From: Butyrivibrio sp.
GTDB lineage: Bacteria > Bacillota > Clostridia > Lachnospirales > Lachnospiraceae
Direction: 5' to 3'
DNA length: 64,000 nt
Assembly: GCA_017535785.1 (NCBI GenBank)
Contig: JAFXTN010000008.1
Span: 248,001 to 312,000 of the forward strand
Of the stretch, positions 1 to 8,990 are shown piece by piece. The position numbers and the translations under genes were made by a program. Position 1 is the first letter of the stretch; the number at the start of each line of letters is the position of its first letter. Under the pieces are notes generated by a model. The model was not told where the DNA came from. It was given only the letters and a program-made list of their open reading frames with translations, and did no database searches.

Positions 1-1
1 A

Positions 2-124
2 AATGTTATCAAAAAAGGAATTAATTTAGTATCATTACGCTTTACCTCAATAGACTCAAGTATTGATTACGAGAACCCCAAACCATCAATTGCATTATCT
101 GAAATGAAGATCAATTGGGAATGA
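2..124 (+). CDS. C-terminal end of an unidentified protein (cut by window start)
   Basis: An open frame runs from base 2 to a TGA stop at 122-124, giving the last 40 residues of a protein that begins before the window. The fragment ends in MKINWE and has a beta-strand-like alternation of hydrophobic residues (GINLVSLRF). It is 26 bases ahead of the FkbH-like gene and probably in the same operon. The fragment is too short to name; a carbohydrate-binding or transferase C-terminus would fit the neighbourhood, but this is a guess. Confidence 0.5.
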   Translation, partial: NVIKKGINLVSLRFTSIDSSIDYENPKPSIALSEMKINWE

Positions 125-150
125 TGGGTTAAACAATAAAGGAGCACAAA

Positions 151-1935
151 ATGCTAAAAGAGTTGGAATATCCATTCGATGGAAAATTATTATTAAAGAA
201 CAAAAAGAAGATAAGAAAACAATTATTGGATAGCGATGCGAATTTTATTGATAAGAAGGTTGCAATTTTGGGAGGGTCAACAACCAAAGATATTCTGCAA
301 ATGTTGGAACTATTTTTATTGAATAATGGAATTCGACCGACTTTTTATGAATCCGAATATAATCAGTATTATCAAGATGCTATGTTTCCCAACGAAGAAT
401 TGGAAGAATTTAAACCTGATATTATTTATGTTTTCACTACTAATCGAAATATAACTTCATTCTCACAGATAGGAGATACATTAGAAAGAATAGACACTCT
501 TATAGATAGGGAATATCAAAGATTTTCTGAGATGTGGGATAAACTTGCTAACGTATATCGTTGCCCGGTTATACAAAATAATTTTGAATTGCCATTCTAT
601 AGGATTATGGGCAACAAAGAGGCAAGCGATATACACGGTTCAGTAAATTTTATCACTAGACTTAATCTCAAATTTTATGAGTATGCGCAAAAGCATGACA
701 ATTTCTATATCTGTGATATTAATTATATATCTGCGGATTATGGATTAAGAGAGTGGGCGGATCCTTTTTATTATTATATGTATAAATATGCTATTAATCC
801 AAGTGCGGTTCCTCTGTTGGCGTTAAATGTTGCTAATATAATAAAATCGATATTTGGCAAGAATAAAAAAGGATTTGTATTAGATTTGGATAATACTCTT
901 TGGGGAGGTGTTATTGGAGATGATGGTGTAGATAATATTGTTCTTGGACCTGAGGAATCTGAAGGGCAGGGTTATTCTGAGTTCCAAAGATATATTAAAG
1001 CACATAAACAGTTAGGGATTATATTAAATATAGATTCAAAAAATGATATAGAAAATGCTTTATCAGGATTGAATCATCCTGATAGTGAATTAAAACCGGA
1101 TGATTTCATATGTATAAAGGCTAACTGGGATCCTAAGGATAGTAATTTTACGCAAATTGCCAATGACCTGAGCCTTTTACCAGAAAGTTTGGTATTTATT
1201 GATGATAATCCAGCAGAGCGCCATATAGTTTCAAACCAGCTTAAAGATGTTTCAGCTCCGGAGATAGGAGATATACAGAACTATATTATTAATATTGATA
1301 GAAACGGATATTTTGAAGTTACCACATTATCTGAGGATGATTACAAACGAAACGAAATGTATAAAGAGAACGCTGAAAGGGCGCAGCTTCAAGCTAGTTT
1401 TTCAGACTACGGCGAGTATCTTGATTCCTTAGAAATGCAAGCAACTAATAAGCCTTTTGAGGCAATATATATGTCAAGAATTGCGCAATTGACGAACAAG
1501 AGTAATCAATTTAACCTGACAACTCATCGGTATACTCAAGAAGAAATTGAAAAGGTCGCATACGATGATTCGTATATAACAATATATGGCAAGTTGACGG
1601 ATAGATTTGGTGACAACGGAGTTGTTTCGGTTGTTATTGGACATATCATTGATGGAATATGTCATATTGATTTGTGGTTGATGAGTTGTAGGGTACTTAA
1701 GAGGGATATGGAGTTCGCTATGATGGATAGTTTGGTACATAGGTGTAAGGCCAAGGGAATCCATGAGATAAGAGGATATTATTATCCAACTTCAAAAAAT
1801 AAGATGGTTAGAGACTTTTATCATTTGCAAGGATTTGAAAAAATCAGCGAAGATCCCGACGGGAACACAGAATGGAAGTTTTCTATTCCATCAGATTATA
1901 AGAATAAAAATATACATATAAATGTGAATGAGTAA
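151..1935 (+). CDS. FkbH-like HAD-superfamily protein (glyceryl-ACP forming type)
   Basis: FkbH proteins take 1,3-bisphosphoglycerate, dephosphorylate it and load the glyceryl group on an acyl carrier protein. Here residues about 35-215 look like the SGNH-like N-terminal domain found in many FkbH proteins (block LGGST). Residues about 238-400 form the HAD domain with DLDNTLWGG (D245 and D247 as nucleophile and acid/base) and a VFIDDNPAER motif. Residues about 430-580 form the GNAT-like end with the family motif SCRVLKR, whose Cys is near residue 513. Length (594) is normal for the multidomain form. The start has a clear ribosome binding site, AAAGGAG. The next gene is an acyl carrier protein, the expected partner, followed by two membrane acyltransferases. 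No polyketide synthase is visible, so use in glycan acylation is inferred. The family call is firm; the acyl group is not proven. Confidence 0.88.
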   Translation: MLKELEYPFDGKLLLKNKKKIRKQLLDSDANFIDKKVAILGGSTTKDILQMLELFLLNNGIRPTFYESEYNQYYQDAMFPNEELEEFKPDIIYVFTTNRNITSFSQIGDTLERIDTLIDREYQRFSEMWDKLANVYRCPVIQNNFELPFYRIMGNKEASDIHGSVNFITRLNLKFYEYAQKHDNFYICDINYISADYGLREWADPFYYYMYKYAINPSAVPLLALNVANIIKSIFGKNKKGFVLDLDNTLWGGVIGDDGVDNIVLGPEESEGQGYSEFQRYIKAHKQLGIILNIDSKNDIENALSGLNHPDSELKPDDFICIKANWDPKDSNFTQIANDLSLLPESLVFIDDNPAERHIVSNQLKDVSAPEIGDIQNYIINIDRNGYFEVTTLSEDDYKRNEMYKENAERAQLQASFSDYGEYLDSLEMQATNKPFEAIYMSRIAQLTNKSNQFNLTTHRYTQEEIEKVAYDDSYITIYGKLTDRFGDNGVVSVVIGHIIDGICHIDLWLMSCRVLKRDMEFAMMDSLVHRCKAKGIHEIRGYYYPTSKNKMVRDFYHLQGFEKISEDPDGNTEWKFSIPSDYKNKNIHINVNE

Positions 1936-1971
1936 AAAAATAATAAATTAAATTATATTTAGGAGGATAAA

Positions 1972-2220
1972 ATGACTAGAGAAGAGGTATATAAGAAATT
2001 AGATGAAGTGTTCCAGGATGTATTTGATGATGAGACTATACATGTTGATGATAGTACGACAGCGGAGGATATAGAAGACTGGGATTCGTTTGAGCACATT
2101 AACCTGATTAATGCTGTTGAGGAAGCATTTGGAATTAAGATAAAGATGAATGAAGTAAAGAAGCTGGAGAATGTTGGACAAATGGTTAATATTATTATCG
2201 AAAGAGCAGTAGAATGTTAA
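1972..2220 (+). CDS. acyl carrier protein
   Basis: An 82-residue acidic helical protein with the phosphopantetheine site in the context DWDSF, Ser39; the usual motif is DSL, so Phe replaces Leu. The C-terminal half (INAVEEAFGIKI and a helix ending near residue 80) fits the PP-binding family. AGGAGG lies six bases before the ATG. It follows the FkbH-like gene by 36 bases and precedes an MBOAT gene, the same order logic as DltC/DltB in teichoic acid D-alanylation. It most likely carries the acyl unit made by the FkbH-like protein. A phosphopantetheinyl transferase is not seen in the window and must be encoded elsewhere. Confidence 0.92.
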   Translation: MTREEVYKKLDEVFQDVFDDETIHVDDSTTAEDIEDWDSFEHINLINAVEEAFGIKIKMNEVKKLENVGQMVNIIIERAVEC

Positions 2221-2324
2221 TCATGTTCTGGTGATTATTTTGAAACTATTAACTTCTTGCCACATTCCTTATCAAAAGGTTTATTGGTAATTATATTAAA
2301 CAGAAAAGAATAGAGAGATTATAA

Positions 2325-3854
2325 GTGAGCATTACGTCGTTTGTTTTTTGGGTTTTTTTATTAGTTTGCATAGCGCTGTTTTATCTTCTACCAAAGAAAT
2401 GGCAGTGGTTTTATTTGCTATGTTTTAGTATCTTCTTTTTTATAGCTTGTTCTGGATTGAGTATGCTTCCATATCTGGTCGCTGGAGTTATTGTCTCTTG
2501 GGGAGGAGGTATTTTGATTGCCAACCAAGAGGATGATAAAAAGCGTAAGCTACTTATAGTAATAGTGGTTATTCTTGTTTTTGGTGAGCTTGCATTCTTA
2601 AAGTATGGCAGAATGGCTGTAGAAACAATAAACATAATTAGTAGCATATTCGGAAGAAATGATATTATCGAATATGTTGTTTTGTTGGCACCAATCGGAA
2701 TCTCATATTATACATTGTCTCTTATAGGATATGTATTAGAAGTTTATTGGGGAAGTTATGAAGCAGAAAAGAATCCGTTAAAAATATTGCTTTTTGCGAC
2801 ATTCTTTCCTCAATTGACATCAGGACCGGTAACTCGTTATGAAGAAGTGTGTGTTCAACTGTATGGACAGCGTAGCTTTGATTATAGAAGGATTTTGTCT
2901 GGAGTTCAGCGTATTTTGTGGGGATTGTTTAAAAAACTTGTTATAGCGGACAGGGTTGCGCCTTGGGTTGCGACAGTTTATAACGATCCTGTGACATATA
3001 CGGGGTTTTACGTGGCTGTTGCAGTTGTTTTGTTTTCTGTTCAATTATATACTGATTTTTCAGGGTGTATGGATATCATATTAGGTGTATCTGAAATGTT
3101 TGATATTAAACTACCGGAGAACTTTGATACTCCTTTCTTTTCACAGACCATGGCTGAGTTTTGGCGTAGATGGCATATTACTATGGGGTTGTGGTTTAAA
3201 GATTATTTGTTGTATCCAATCCAAAAATCATTTTTTATGAGGAAGATGACAAAAAAACTAAAAAAAGTATTTGGAAAGAATGCTAGTAAGTTGATATCAC
3301 AGTCTCTTACTATGCTAGTTGTTTGGATTGCAATTGGAATATGGCATGGTGGAGAATATAAATTTATTCTGTGCAGTGGACTAATTCCAGGCTTTTACTT
3401 GATTATGGGACATATATTTGAGCCACTTTTTTCAAAGCTTAATGAATTGTTTCATATCAATACAGAGGCGATTAGCTGGCGCGTTTTTCGCATGATTAGG
3501 ACATACTTTTTATGCTTAACGTTTTGGGTGTTTTTAAAGGCTAATAATATAAAACATGGCATAATCATGATAAAGAGCATGTTATCTGATTTTAATCCTT
3601 GGATATTGTTTGATGGAGAGATTTACGAACTTGGAATGACATGGAAAGATTTCAATATAATATATATTGGAGTATTACTGATTTTTCTAGTCGGATTATT
3701 TCATTATAACGGGATTAAAATAAGAGATAAAATTAGTAAGCAGAATATCTGTGCTCAGTGGATTATAACAATTTTAGCGTTATTTTCAGTGGTTATTTTT
3801 GGGATTTATGGTCCGGGATATGACGCTGTTGATTTCATATATCAAGCATTTTAA
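2325..3854 (+). CDS. MBOAT family membrane O-acyltransferase (DltB/AlgI-like)
   Basis: A 509-residue polytopic membrane protein of the MBOAT family. It has the conserved FWRRWH block near residue 285 and the catalytic histidine in GIWHGG, H341. Members move acyl groups across or onto substrates at the outer face of the membrane (DltB: D-alanyl to teichoic acid; AlgI: acetyl to alginate). It starts with GTG; AGAGAG stands just upstream. It follows the acyl carrier protein by 104 bases in which I see no gene or strong terminator. Next to an ACP rather than an SGNH partner, it may take its acyl group from the ACP thioester, as DltB does from DltC. That substrate link is inference. Two further MBOAT proteins occur in the window (40217 and 47510), both with SGNH partners. 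Confidence 0.88.
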   Translation: MSITSFVFWVFLLVCIALFYLLPKKWQWFYLLCFSIFFFIACSGLSMLPYLVAGVIVSWGGGILIANQEDDKKRKLLIVIVVILVFGELAFLKYGRMAVETINIISSIFGRNDIIEYVVLLAPIGISYYTLSLIGYVLEVYWGSYEAEKNPLKILLFATFFPQLTSGPVTRYEEVCVQLYGQRSFDYRRILSGVQRILWGLFKKLVIADRVAPWVATVYNDPVTYTGFYVAVAVVLFSVQLYTDFSGCMDIILGVSEMFDIKLPENFDTPFFSQTMAEFWRRWHITMGLWFKDYLLYPIQKSFFMRKMTKKLKKVFGKNASKLISQSLTMLVVWIAIGIWHGGEYKFILCSGLIPGFYLIMGHIFEPLFSKLNELFHINTEAISWRVFRMIRTYFLCLTFWVFLKANNIKHGIIMIKSMLSDFNPWILFDGEIYELGMTWKDFNIIYIGVLLIFLVGLFHYNGIKIRDKISKQNICAQWIITILALFSVVIFGIYGPGYDAVDFIYQAF

Positions 3855-3872
3855 GGTGTTACGAGGGAAGTA

Positions 3873-5006
3873 ATGAAGGCAAATAATTATTCTTTCATCA
3901 ACGGTTTGAGAGGCATTGCAACTTTATTAGTGATGTTTTGCCATTGGGGAATGATTTTTACTAATAATAATGAGATTAGTGCTGAACTAGGATATTTTCA
4001 TCCTGTTCAGCTTGGAAAAGTCCCATTTATTACACTATTTGGGTATGCAATCAAAAGTTATTTAGGAATGGATCCTGGAATGATGGGAGTAGCACTGTTC
4101 TTTTTGATCAGTGGCTTCCTGATAAAAAGTTCATTGAGCAACAGAACGTGGTCGAAGTTTATAATAACCAGAATTCTTCGTATCTATCCACTGTATATTA
4201 TCTGCCTTATTATTACATGTATAGTATTATATTTTTCAGCACATATAAATGGTATTCCGTTCAGGGTTGATTTTTTTACTTTCATTGCCAATGCTTCTTT
4301 GACCAGGCTATGGTTTTGGGCCGGTGGTATTGATGGGGTTGTATGGACCTTAGAGATTGAGATGTTCTTTTATCTGATAGCATGTATATTATTATATTAT
4401 GGTAAAAAGATATATGAGATTAAAGCTATAATAGCCGTTGATTTTCTTTCTGTTGTCTATATTTATATTATTCATGGATTCTATGAGGGATTGTTGGATA
4501 AGTATTTTTATTTATATAAGACACTCTTTACGGTCGGGCATTATATGGTTTTTATGCCTTTCATTTTACTTGGAGCCATATGCAGATTAAGATTCGAGGG
4601 CGAAATTGATAAAAAACGGTTTTTTAGCTTATTATTTGTTCAATTGGCTGTTTTTGCGATAGATATACATTATTTTTATCCAATGAATTTTACCGGATAT
4701 ATTGCAAGCTACTTCTTAATGACAGCAGTTTTTGTTATTTCGATGTATGTTAAGAGTAAACAGAATGTTATCGTTAATGCAATTAAACGCTTCTTAGAAG
4801 GTGTTGCACAAATATCTTTTCCGTTTTATGCTCTTCACGGAGCTGCGGGTTATGCGGTACTTGCGTATCTGTATTCTCGCTTAAATCATTTTAAGCTTAG
4901 TTTTATAATAGCGTTGGTGTTGTTTGTATTGTGTTCTTACCTAGTTCATATTACAGTTGAGCGATTTACGAGAAAATTACAGAGGATAATGGACGGCAAA
5001 ACCTGA
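3873..5006 (+). CDS. acyltransferase-3 family membrane protein (OafA/NeuE-like)
   Basis: A 377-residue polytopic protein of the acyltransferase-3 family, which O-acylates surface sugars. The N-terminal motif FINGLRGIATLLVMFCHWG holds the conserved Arg13 and His24, and WTLEIEMFFYL (about residue 160) is the second family motif. About ten hydrophobic segments are visible and there is no C-terminal SGNH domain. It starts 18 bases after the MBOAT gene, with GAGGGAAG upstream of ATG, so the two are co-transcribed. It could transfer acetyl or another acyl group to the same polymer as the MBOAT protein. Confidence 0.88.
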   Translation: MKANNYSFINGLRGIATLLVMFCHWGMIFTNNNEISAELGYFHPVQLGKVPFITLFGYAIKSYLGMDPGMMGVALFFLISGFLIKSSLSNRTWSKFIITRILRIYPLYIICLIITCIVLYFSAHINGIPFRVDFFTFIANASLTRLWFWAGGIDGVVWTLEIEMFFYLIACILLYYGKKIYEIKAIIAVDFLSVVYIYIIHGFYEGLLDKYFYLYKTLFTVGHYMVFMPFILLGAICRLRFEGEIDKKRFFSLLFVQLAVFAIDIHYFYPMNFTGYIASYFLMTAVFVISMYVKSKQNVIVNAIKRFLEGVAQISFPFYALHGAAGYAVLAYLYSRLNHFKLSFIIALVLFVLCSYLVHITVERFTRKLQRIMDGKT

Positions 5007-5020
5007 TTATTTGTCCTTCC

Positions 5021-5049
5021 TTGAAGAATTAATCATCATAGAGTATACT
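5021..5049 (+). promoter_or_regulatory. candidate sigma-70 promoter ahead of manC
   Basis: TTGAAG (5021-5026) and TATACT (5044-5049) are separated by 17 bases. The same pair, also with 17 bases and TAGAG before the -10 box, occurs at 37469-37497. The hairpin at 5053-5105 would lie at the very start of this transcript. Confidence 0.5.
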
Positions 5050-5052
5050 ATC

Positions 5053-5117
5053 AGCGGTAGCGTTTTTATGGATATTTTTTATCCTATATAAAAAGCGCTA
5101 TCGCTAATATTTTTTTG
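5053..5117 (+). terminator. hairpin with T-tract between acyltransferase gene and manC
   Basis: AGCGGTAGCG with TTTTTAT pairs with ATAAAAAGCGCTATCGCT, with an inner GGATA/TATCC helix, and is followed by AATATTTTTTTG. It would end the acylation operon. Because a promoter-like sequence lies just upstream, it could instead be an attenuator in the manC leader. Confidence 0.65.
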
Positions 5118-5133
5118 TAAAGGAAATAAAAAT

Positions 5134-6450
5134 ATGCTTAATGTAATATTGTTATCAGGTGGATCAGGTAAGCGTTTATGGCCGTTATCAAATGATATAA
5201 GAAGTAAACAGTTCATAAAGATCTTTAAGAATGAAGACGGAGCCTATGAATCAATGGTTCAGAGGGTCTATAACAAGATCAAGAAGATTGATAGCGAGGC
5301 GACGATTACGATAGCTACAAGTAAGAGCCAGATTTCGGCTATACACAATCAGCTTGGAACAGATGTGGGGATTAGCGTTGAGCCTTGCAGGAGGGATACT
5401 TTCCCTGCAATTGCGCTGGCAACGTCATATTTAGTGGATGTACTTGGTGTATCAGCAGATGAACCTGTAGTTGTATGCCCTGTAGATCCTTATGTAGATG
5501 ATGATTATTTTGAGGCGCTCAAGAAGCTTGCTGATCAGGCAGGTAAGGCAGAGGCTAATCTGGTTCTCATGGGAATAGAGCCTACTTATCCGAGTGAAAA
5601 ATACGGATATATTATTCCTGAAGATAAGAATGCTACATCCAAGGTTTTGTCTTTTAAGGAAAAACCTACAGTTGAAGTTGCCAAGGATTATATTTCCAAG
5701 GGAGCTTTGTGGAACGGTGGTGTTTTTGCTTATAAGCTTAAATATGTTATCGATAAGGCACATGAGCTTATTGATTTCGTTGATTACAATGATCTTTTTG
5801 ATAAGTATGAAACGCTTGAAAAGATTTCTTTTGACTATGCAGTAGTAGAAAAAGAGGATGCGATACAGGTTCAGCGTTTTAGCGGTGAGTGGAAAGACTT
5901 GGGAACATGGAATACACTTACTGAGGCTATGACTGAGAATATAGTCGGAGAAGGTATTATGAACGAGAAGTGCAGTGGCGTTCATATTCTTAATGAGCTT
6001 AATGTTCCGATCATTGCGATGGGACTTACTGATGTAGTTATTTCCGCTTCTCCTGAAGGTATTCTGGTATCCGATAAGGAGCAGAGCTCATATATCAAGC
6101 CTTATGTTGACGGAATTGATCAGCAGATCATGTTTGCAGAGAAGTCCTGGGGTAAATATCAGGTATTGGACGTTGAATCAGAAGCTTTGACAATCAAGGT
6201 TGTGCTTAATCCCGGACATTCTATGAACTATCACAGTCACAAGAATAGGGATGAAGTATGGGTTGTGCTGTCAGGTGAAGGAAGAAGTGTTGTTGATGGC
6301 ATGGAGCAGAAGATTAAGGCCGGCGATGTTGTTACTATGAGCGCCGGATGCAGACATACTGTTTTTGCAGACACTGAGCTTAAGCTTGTAGAGGTGCAGC
6401 TTGGAAAGGATATAACAGTAGAGGACAAGCAGAAATTTGCCCTTGAGTGA
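5134..6450 (+). CDS. manC: mannose-1-phosphate guanylyltransferase, with cupin domain
   Basis: Makes GDP-mannose from mannose-1-phosphate and GTP. The nucleotidyltransferase domain (about 1-270) begins with LLSGGSGKRLWPLS, and shows FKEKP near residue 170. A C-terminal cupin (about 325-430) has PGHSMNYHSHKNRDEVW, the phosphomannose isomerase-type metal site. At 438 residues it is slightly shorter than typical bifunctional ManC/AlgA (about 470). AAAGGAAATA precedes the ATG. A separate class I mannose-6-phosphate isomerase follows directly, so the cupin may be redundant or only structural. The pair feeds mannose, or GDP-linked fucose-type sugars, into surface glycan. Confidence 0.93.
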   Translation: MLNVILLSGGSGKRLWPLSNDIRSKQFIKIFKNEDGAYESMVQRVYNKIKKIDSEATITIATSKSQISAIHNQLGTDVGISVEPCRRDTFPAIALATSYLVDVLGVSADEPVVVCPVDPYVDDDYFEALKKLADQAGKAEANLVLMGIEPTYPSEKYGYIIPEDKNATSKVLSFKEKPTVEVAKDYISKGALWNGGVFAYKLKYVIDKAHELIDFVDYNDLFDKYETLEKISFDYAVVEKEDAIQVQRFSGEWKDLGTWNTLTEAMTENIVGEGIMNEKCSGVHILNELNVPIIAMGLTDVVISASPEGILVSDKEQSSYIKPYVDGIDQQIMFAEKSWGKYQVLDVESEALTIKVVLNPGHSMNYHSHKNRDEVWVVLSGEGRSVVDGMEQKIKAGDVVTMSAGCRHTVFADTELKLVEVQLGKDITVEDKQKFALE

Positions 6451-6460
6451 TATAGAAGAT

Positions 6461-7471
6461 ATGAAAAACGATTCATTTAGAAATGTTCCATTTAAGTTAA
6501 AACCCGCTGCAAAGGATTATTTATGGGGCGGTCAGCGTCTTAATGACGATTTTGGGAAGAATATTGATATTGATCCCTTAGCTGAGACTTGGGAATGCAG
6601 TACTCACCCCGATGGACCAAGCGTGGTGTCAGGCGGTGAATACGACGGACGTAGGCTTATTGATGTATTGAAGGAGCATCCTGAGTATCTTGGTAAGCAC
6701 TGCGAGAAATTGGGAGAACTTCCGATTTTGATCAAATTTATTGATGCTAAGGCTAATCTGTCAGTGCAGGTTCATCCAAGTGATGATTACGCGAGGGAGT
6801 ATGAGAACGGACAGCTTGGTAAGACAGAGATGTGGTATGTTCTTGATGCCGCCAAGGATGCCAAGCTGGTTTATGGATTAAAGCATGACTGTAGTAAGGA
6901 TGCTATCAGGTCTTCAATTGAAGCAGGAGAGCTTGAGAAGCATCTTCAATATGTTCCGATTAATAAGAATGATGTTTTCTTTATTGAAGCAGGAACCATC
7001 CATGCTATCGGTGCAGGAGCTTTGATTGCGGAGATTCAGGAGAATAGCAATCTTACCTACAGATTGTATGATTACAATCGTGTAGATAAGAATGGCAATA
7101 AGCGTGAGCTTCATATCGACAAGGCTCTTGATGTTTCTAATCTAAGCAGTTCAGCGGAGCCCAAGCAGGCGATGAGGGTGCTTAATTATAAGCCCGGTGT
7201 TGCCAATGAGCTTCTTAGCAGATGCAAGTATTTTGAAGTGTATAGGATGCTGATAAATACTGAGAGAAGGCAGAATGTTACCTATTGCTCGGATGAGTTG
7301 TCGTTCAGGGTTCTTCTGTGCTATGCAGGTTGTGGTACGATCAGTTATACGCTTGAAGATGGCAGTAAGGAGTATATTGATGTATATAAAGGCGACTGTG
7401 TATTTGTGCCTGCAAACTCCGGAGTGCTTACGCTAAATGGTGTGATGGAGTTTTTGGATGTGAGGTGTTAA
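6461..7471 (+). CDS. manA: mannose-6-phosphate isomerase, class I
   Basis: Interconverts fructose-6-phosphate and mannose-6-phosphate. The family opening KLKPAAKDYLWGG follows the start, and VQVHPSDDYAREY plus GKTEMWYVLDA hold the Gln, His and Glu zinc ligands; EAGTIHAIGAG holds the last His. ATG at 6461 is preferred because it places LKP at the usual distance from the N-terminus. A TTG at 6437 in the same frame would add eight residues and overlap manC by 14 bases. Either way it is coupled to manC. A strong hairpin at 7527-7562 closes the operon. Confidence 0.92.
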   Translation: MKNDSFRNVPFKLKPAAKDYLWGGQRLNDDFGKNIDIDPLAETWECSTHPDGPSVVSGGEYDGRRLIDVLKEHPEYLGKHCEKLGELPILIKFIDAKANLSVQVHPSDDYAREYENGQLGKTEMWYVLDAAKDAKLVYGLKHDCSKDAIRSSIEAGELEKHLQYVPINKNDVFFIEAGTIHAIGAGALIAEIQENSNLTYRLYDYNRVDKNGNKRELHIDKALDVSNLSSSAEPKQAMRVLNYKPGVANELLSRCKYFEVYRMLINTERRQNVTYCSDELSFRVLLCYAGCGTISYTLEDGSKEYIDVYKGDCVFVPANSGVLTLNGVMEFLDVRC

Positions 7472-7524
7472 CAGAAGGAAATCGGATTCTGTCATCCAAT
7501 ATAACGTCGAATAATATGCATGCT

Positions 7525-7565
7525 AAAAATCCCACTATATTCTGATGAATATAGTGGGATTTATA
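7525..7565. terminator. bidirectional intrinsic terminator between convergent genes
   Basis: AAATCCCACTATATTC and GAATATAGTGGGATTT form a perfect 16-bp stem with loop TGAT. It has T-rich sequence on the right and A-rich on the left, so it can serve both manA and the converging gene at 7594-8817. Confidence 0.9.
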
Positions 7566-7593
7566 TTATTATGAGACTTGGTTGTTGATGCTA

Positions 7594-8817
7594 TCAGTTT
7601 TCGGGAATTAGTATTGCATAAACATCTGATGCCCAACGTACGTCCTGGCTTGTTCCGGATACTCGGATAGAGTCATTGGCATTGTAATTTAGCCACTCAG
7701 TTTTTGCATAACCATAACCTAACTCGTTATGTCTGAAATATGCATCAACAGTTAAAACACTTGCTCCTCGCAACTGTACTGAAAGAGTAACGCCGGCTTT
7801 TTCATATACCTGCTCACGGCTACCGACACTTGCAATAAACATTATTTTGCCTTTTTTATTAAAGCTTGCAGTTTTTACAGTGTCATATTGTTTAGGATTT
7901 AATACAATTATTTCCGGTAGTTTAACTGAGTTTTTGCCTTGAGTGTAACCATCTGTTTTGCCCTGAGCATATCCATCTGTCTTACCTTGGGTGTATCCAG
8001 CAGATTTACCATCAGTGTAACCGGAGTCATATGCTGATTTATATACACTTCCTGTGCTGAGGGTTCCGCCTTCATAGTATCCGCTGGGAATAGTATATGT
8101 TGTGTTGCTTGCTGGTGCCCAGTTAAGAGTTCCTCTGTTAACGACATCGTTCTGTATAGTAATATCGTTTGGATAATATCCGGAAGGCAGGGTTATAGCT
8201 TCATTGATTCCAAGATCAAGTGAATTCACACCGTCTATGTCTACGCTTGCGCTGGGAGATGAAGCAGAGAGACCTACACCCAGTCCTGAGTTGTTGCCTG
8301 AGGTATAGTAATTACCTGTAGCTGTTGTGGGAGCAGAGATGCCTTTGATAATGGAAATTGTATCGGCATACGAGGTATCCGATGGGATATTATTATTGGC
8401 GAAGACATTGCTGTTGAGCGCGTCAATGACATTAGATTTGTAATTGAGTATAGAGTTTAATACGATTTCATAGTTCTGAGTGAATGAACCAAAAATTTGT
8501 TGTAAGGCAGCATAGTCATTGTTGAGGTTAGCGATCTGATCCTCAACAGTATCGTCGCTATTGCCGGAATTCTCATCTTCCGAACTATCACTCTCTGATG
8601 CTGCGTCGCTTAGATTGGAAATCTGTTCGCCGATGTCATCAACCTTATCGGATATGTCGTTGATAGTATTGGGATCCATAAGATCTTCAATTTCGGAGTC
8701 AGACACAATGTCATCTGTAGCGGCATATGCATTTGTTCCAAATGCCAGAGACAACGCAAGAACTGTTCCTAGTACCTTTCCCAACATTTTTCTGCTTTTT
8801 TTCATTCTTTTTTTCAT
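7594..8817 (-). CDS. secreted protein with GYxxGKxD repeats
   Basis: An exported protein of unknown function. From ATG at 8817 the N-terminus is MKKRMKKSRKMLGKVLG, then a hydrophobic core and an AYA|ATDD signal peptidase I site near residue 32. A start at 8817 is chosen because AGGATGG lies eight bases before it; ATG 8829 and TTG 8862 are in frame. The mature part begins acidic and coiled-coil-like (about 35-130), continues with Ser/Thr/Gly-rich repeats of the DITIQ type, then four 8-residue repeats GYTQGKTD, and ends in a beta-rich domain of about 90 residues. It has no LPxTG or transmembrane end. Such proteins occur in Lachnospiraceae as unnamed surface proteins. It is monocistronic, facing manA. 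Confidence 0.75.
   Translation of the reverse strand: MKKRMKKSRKMLGKVLGTVLALSLAFGTNAYAATDDIVSDSEIEDLMDPNTINDISDKVDDIGEQISNLSDAASESDSSEDENSGNSDDTVEDQIANLNNDYAALQQIFGSFTQNYEIVLNSILNYKSNVIDALNSNVFANNNIPSDTSYADTISIIKGISAPTTATGNYYTSGNNSGLGVGLSASSPSASVDIDGVNSLDLGINEAITLPSGYYPNDITIQNDVVNRGTLNWAPASNTTYTIPSGYYEGGTLSTGSVYKSAYDSGYTDGKSAGYTQGKTDGYAQGKTDGYTQGKNSVKLPEIIVLNPKQYDTVKTASFNKKGKIMFIASVGSREQVYEKAGVTLSVQLRGASVLTVDAYFRHNELGYGYAKTEWLNYNANDSIRVSGTSQDVRWASDVYAILIPEN
7927..8022 (-). repeat. four 24-base repeats encoding GY(T/A)xGKxx
   Basis: Exactly 96 bases encode four octapeptides: GYTDGKSA, GYTQGKTD, GYAQGKTD and GYTQGKNS. The pattern of Gly every four residues with aromatic Tyr suggests a regular flexible or coiled linker between the two halves of the secreted protein. 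Confidence 0.85.
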
Positions 8818-8881
8818 ACGTTTTACCATCCTGTTTTTGTGTTTTTTGAGCCTACTACGCAAAAAAATAAATCTTAAAAGC

Positions 8882-8890
8882 AGTATAGCA
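8882..8890 (-). promoter_or_regulatory. extended -10 promoter for the secreted repeat protein
   Basis: Read on the minus strand the sequence is TGCTATACT, an extended -10 element. The -35 region (around 8905-8910, TTTATT) is poor. The predicted start point is about 45-50 bases before the chosen ATG at 8817. Confidence 0.45.
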
Positions 8891-8948
8891 TGAATATATA
8901 TGCAAATAAATATTTGAAATCAAACTTTGGTGTTAATGCCCGAAAAAG

Positions 8949-8990
8949 ACTAAAAAATATAATGCGCATATCTCAAAAGATATACGCATT
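8949..8990 (-). terminator. intrinsic terminator overlapping the methyltransferase stop codon
   Basis: On the minus strand AATGCGTATATCT, loop TTTG, and AGATATGCGCATT form a 13-bp stem with one mismatch, followed by ATATTTTTTAG. The stop codon at 8973-8975 lies inside the hairpin. Confidence 0.75.

Noticed and set aside
151-2220. Polyketide or nonribosomal peptide cluster
   Set aside because: FkbH and ACP often belong to these, but no synthase, adenylation or condensation domain is present in the window.
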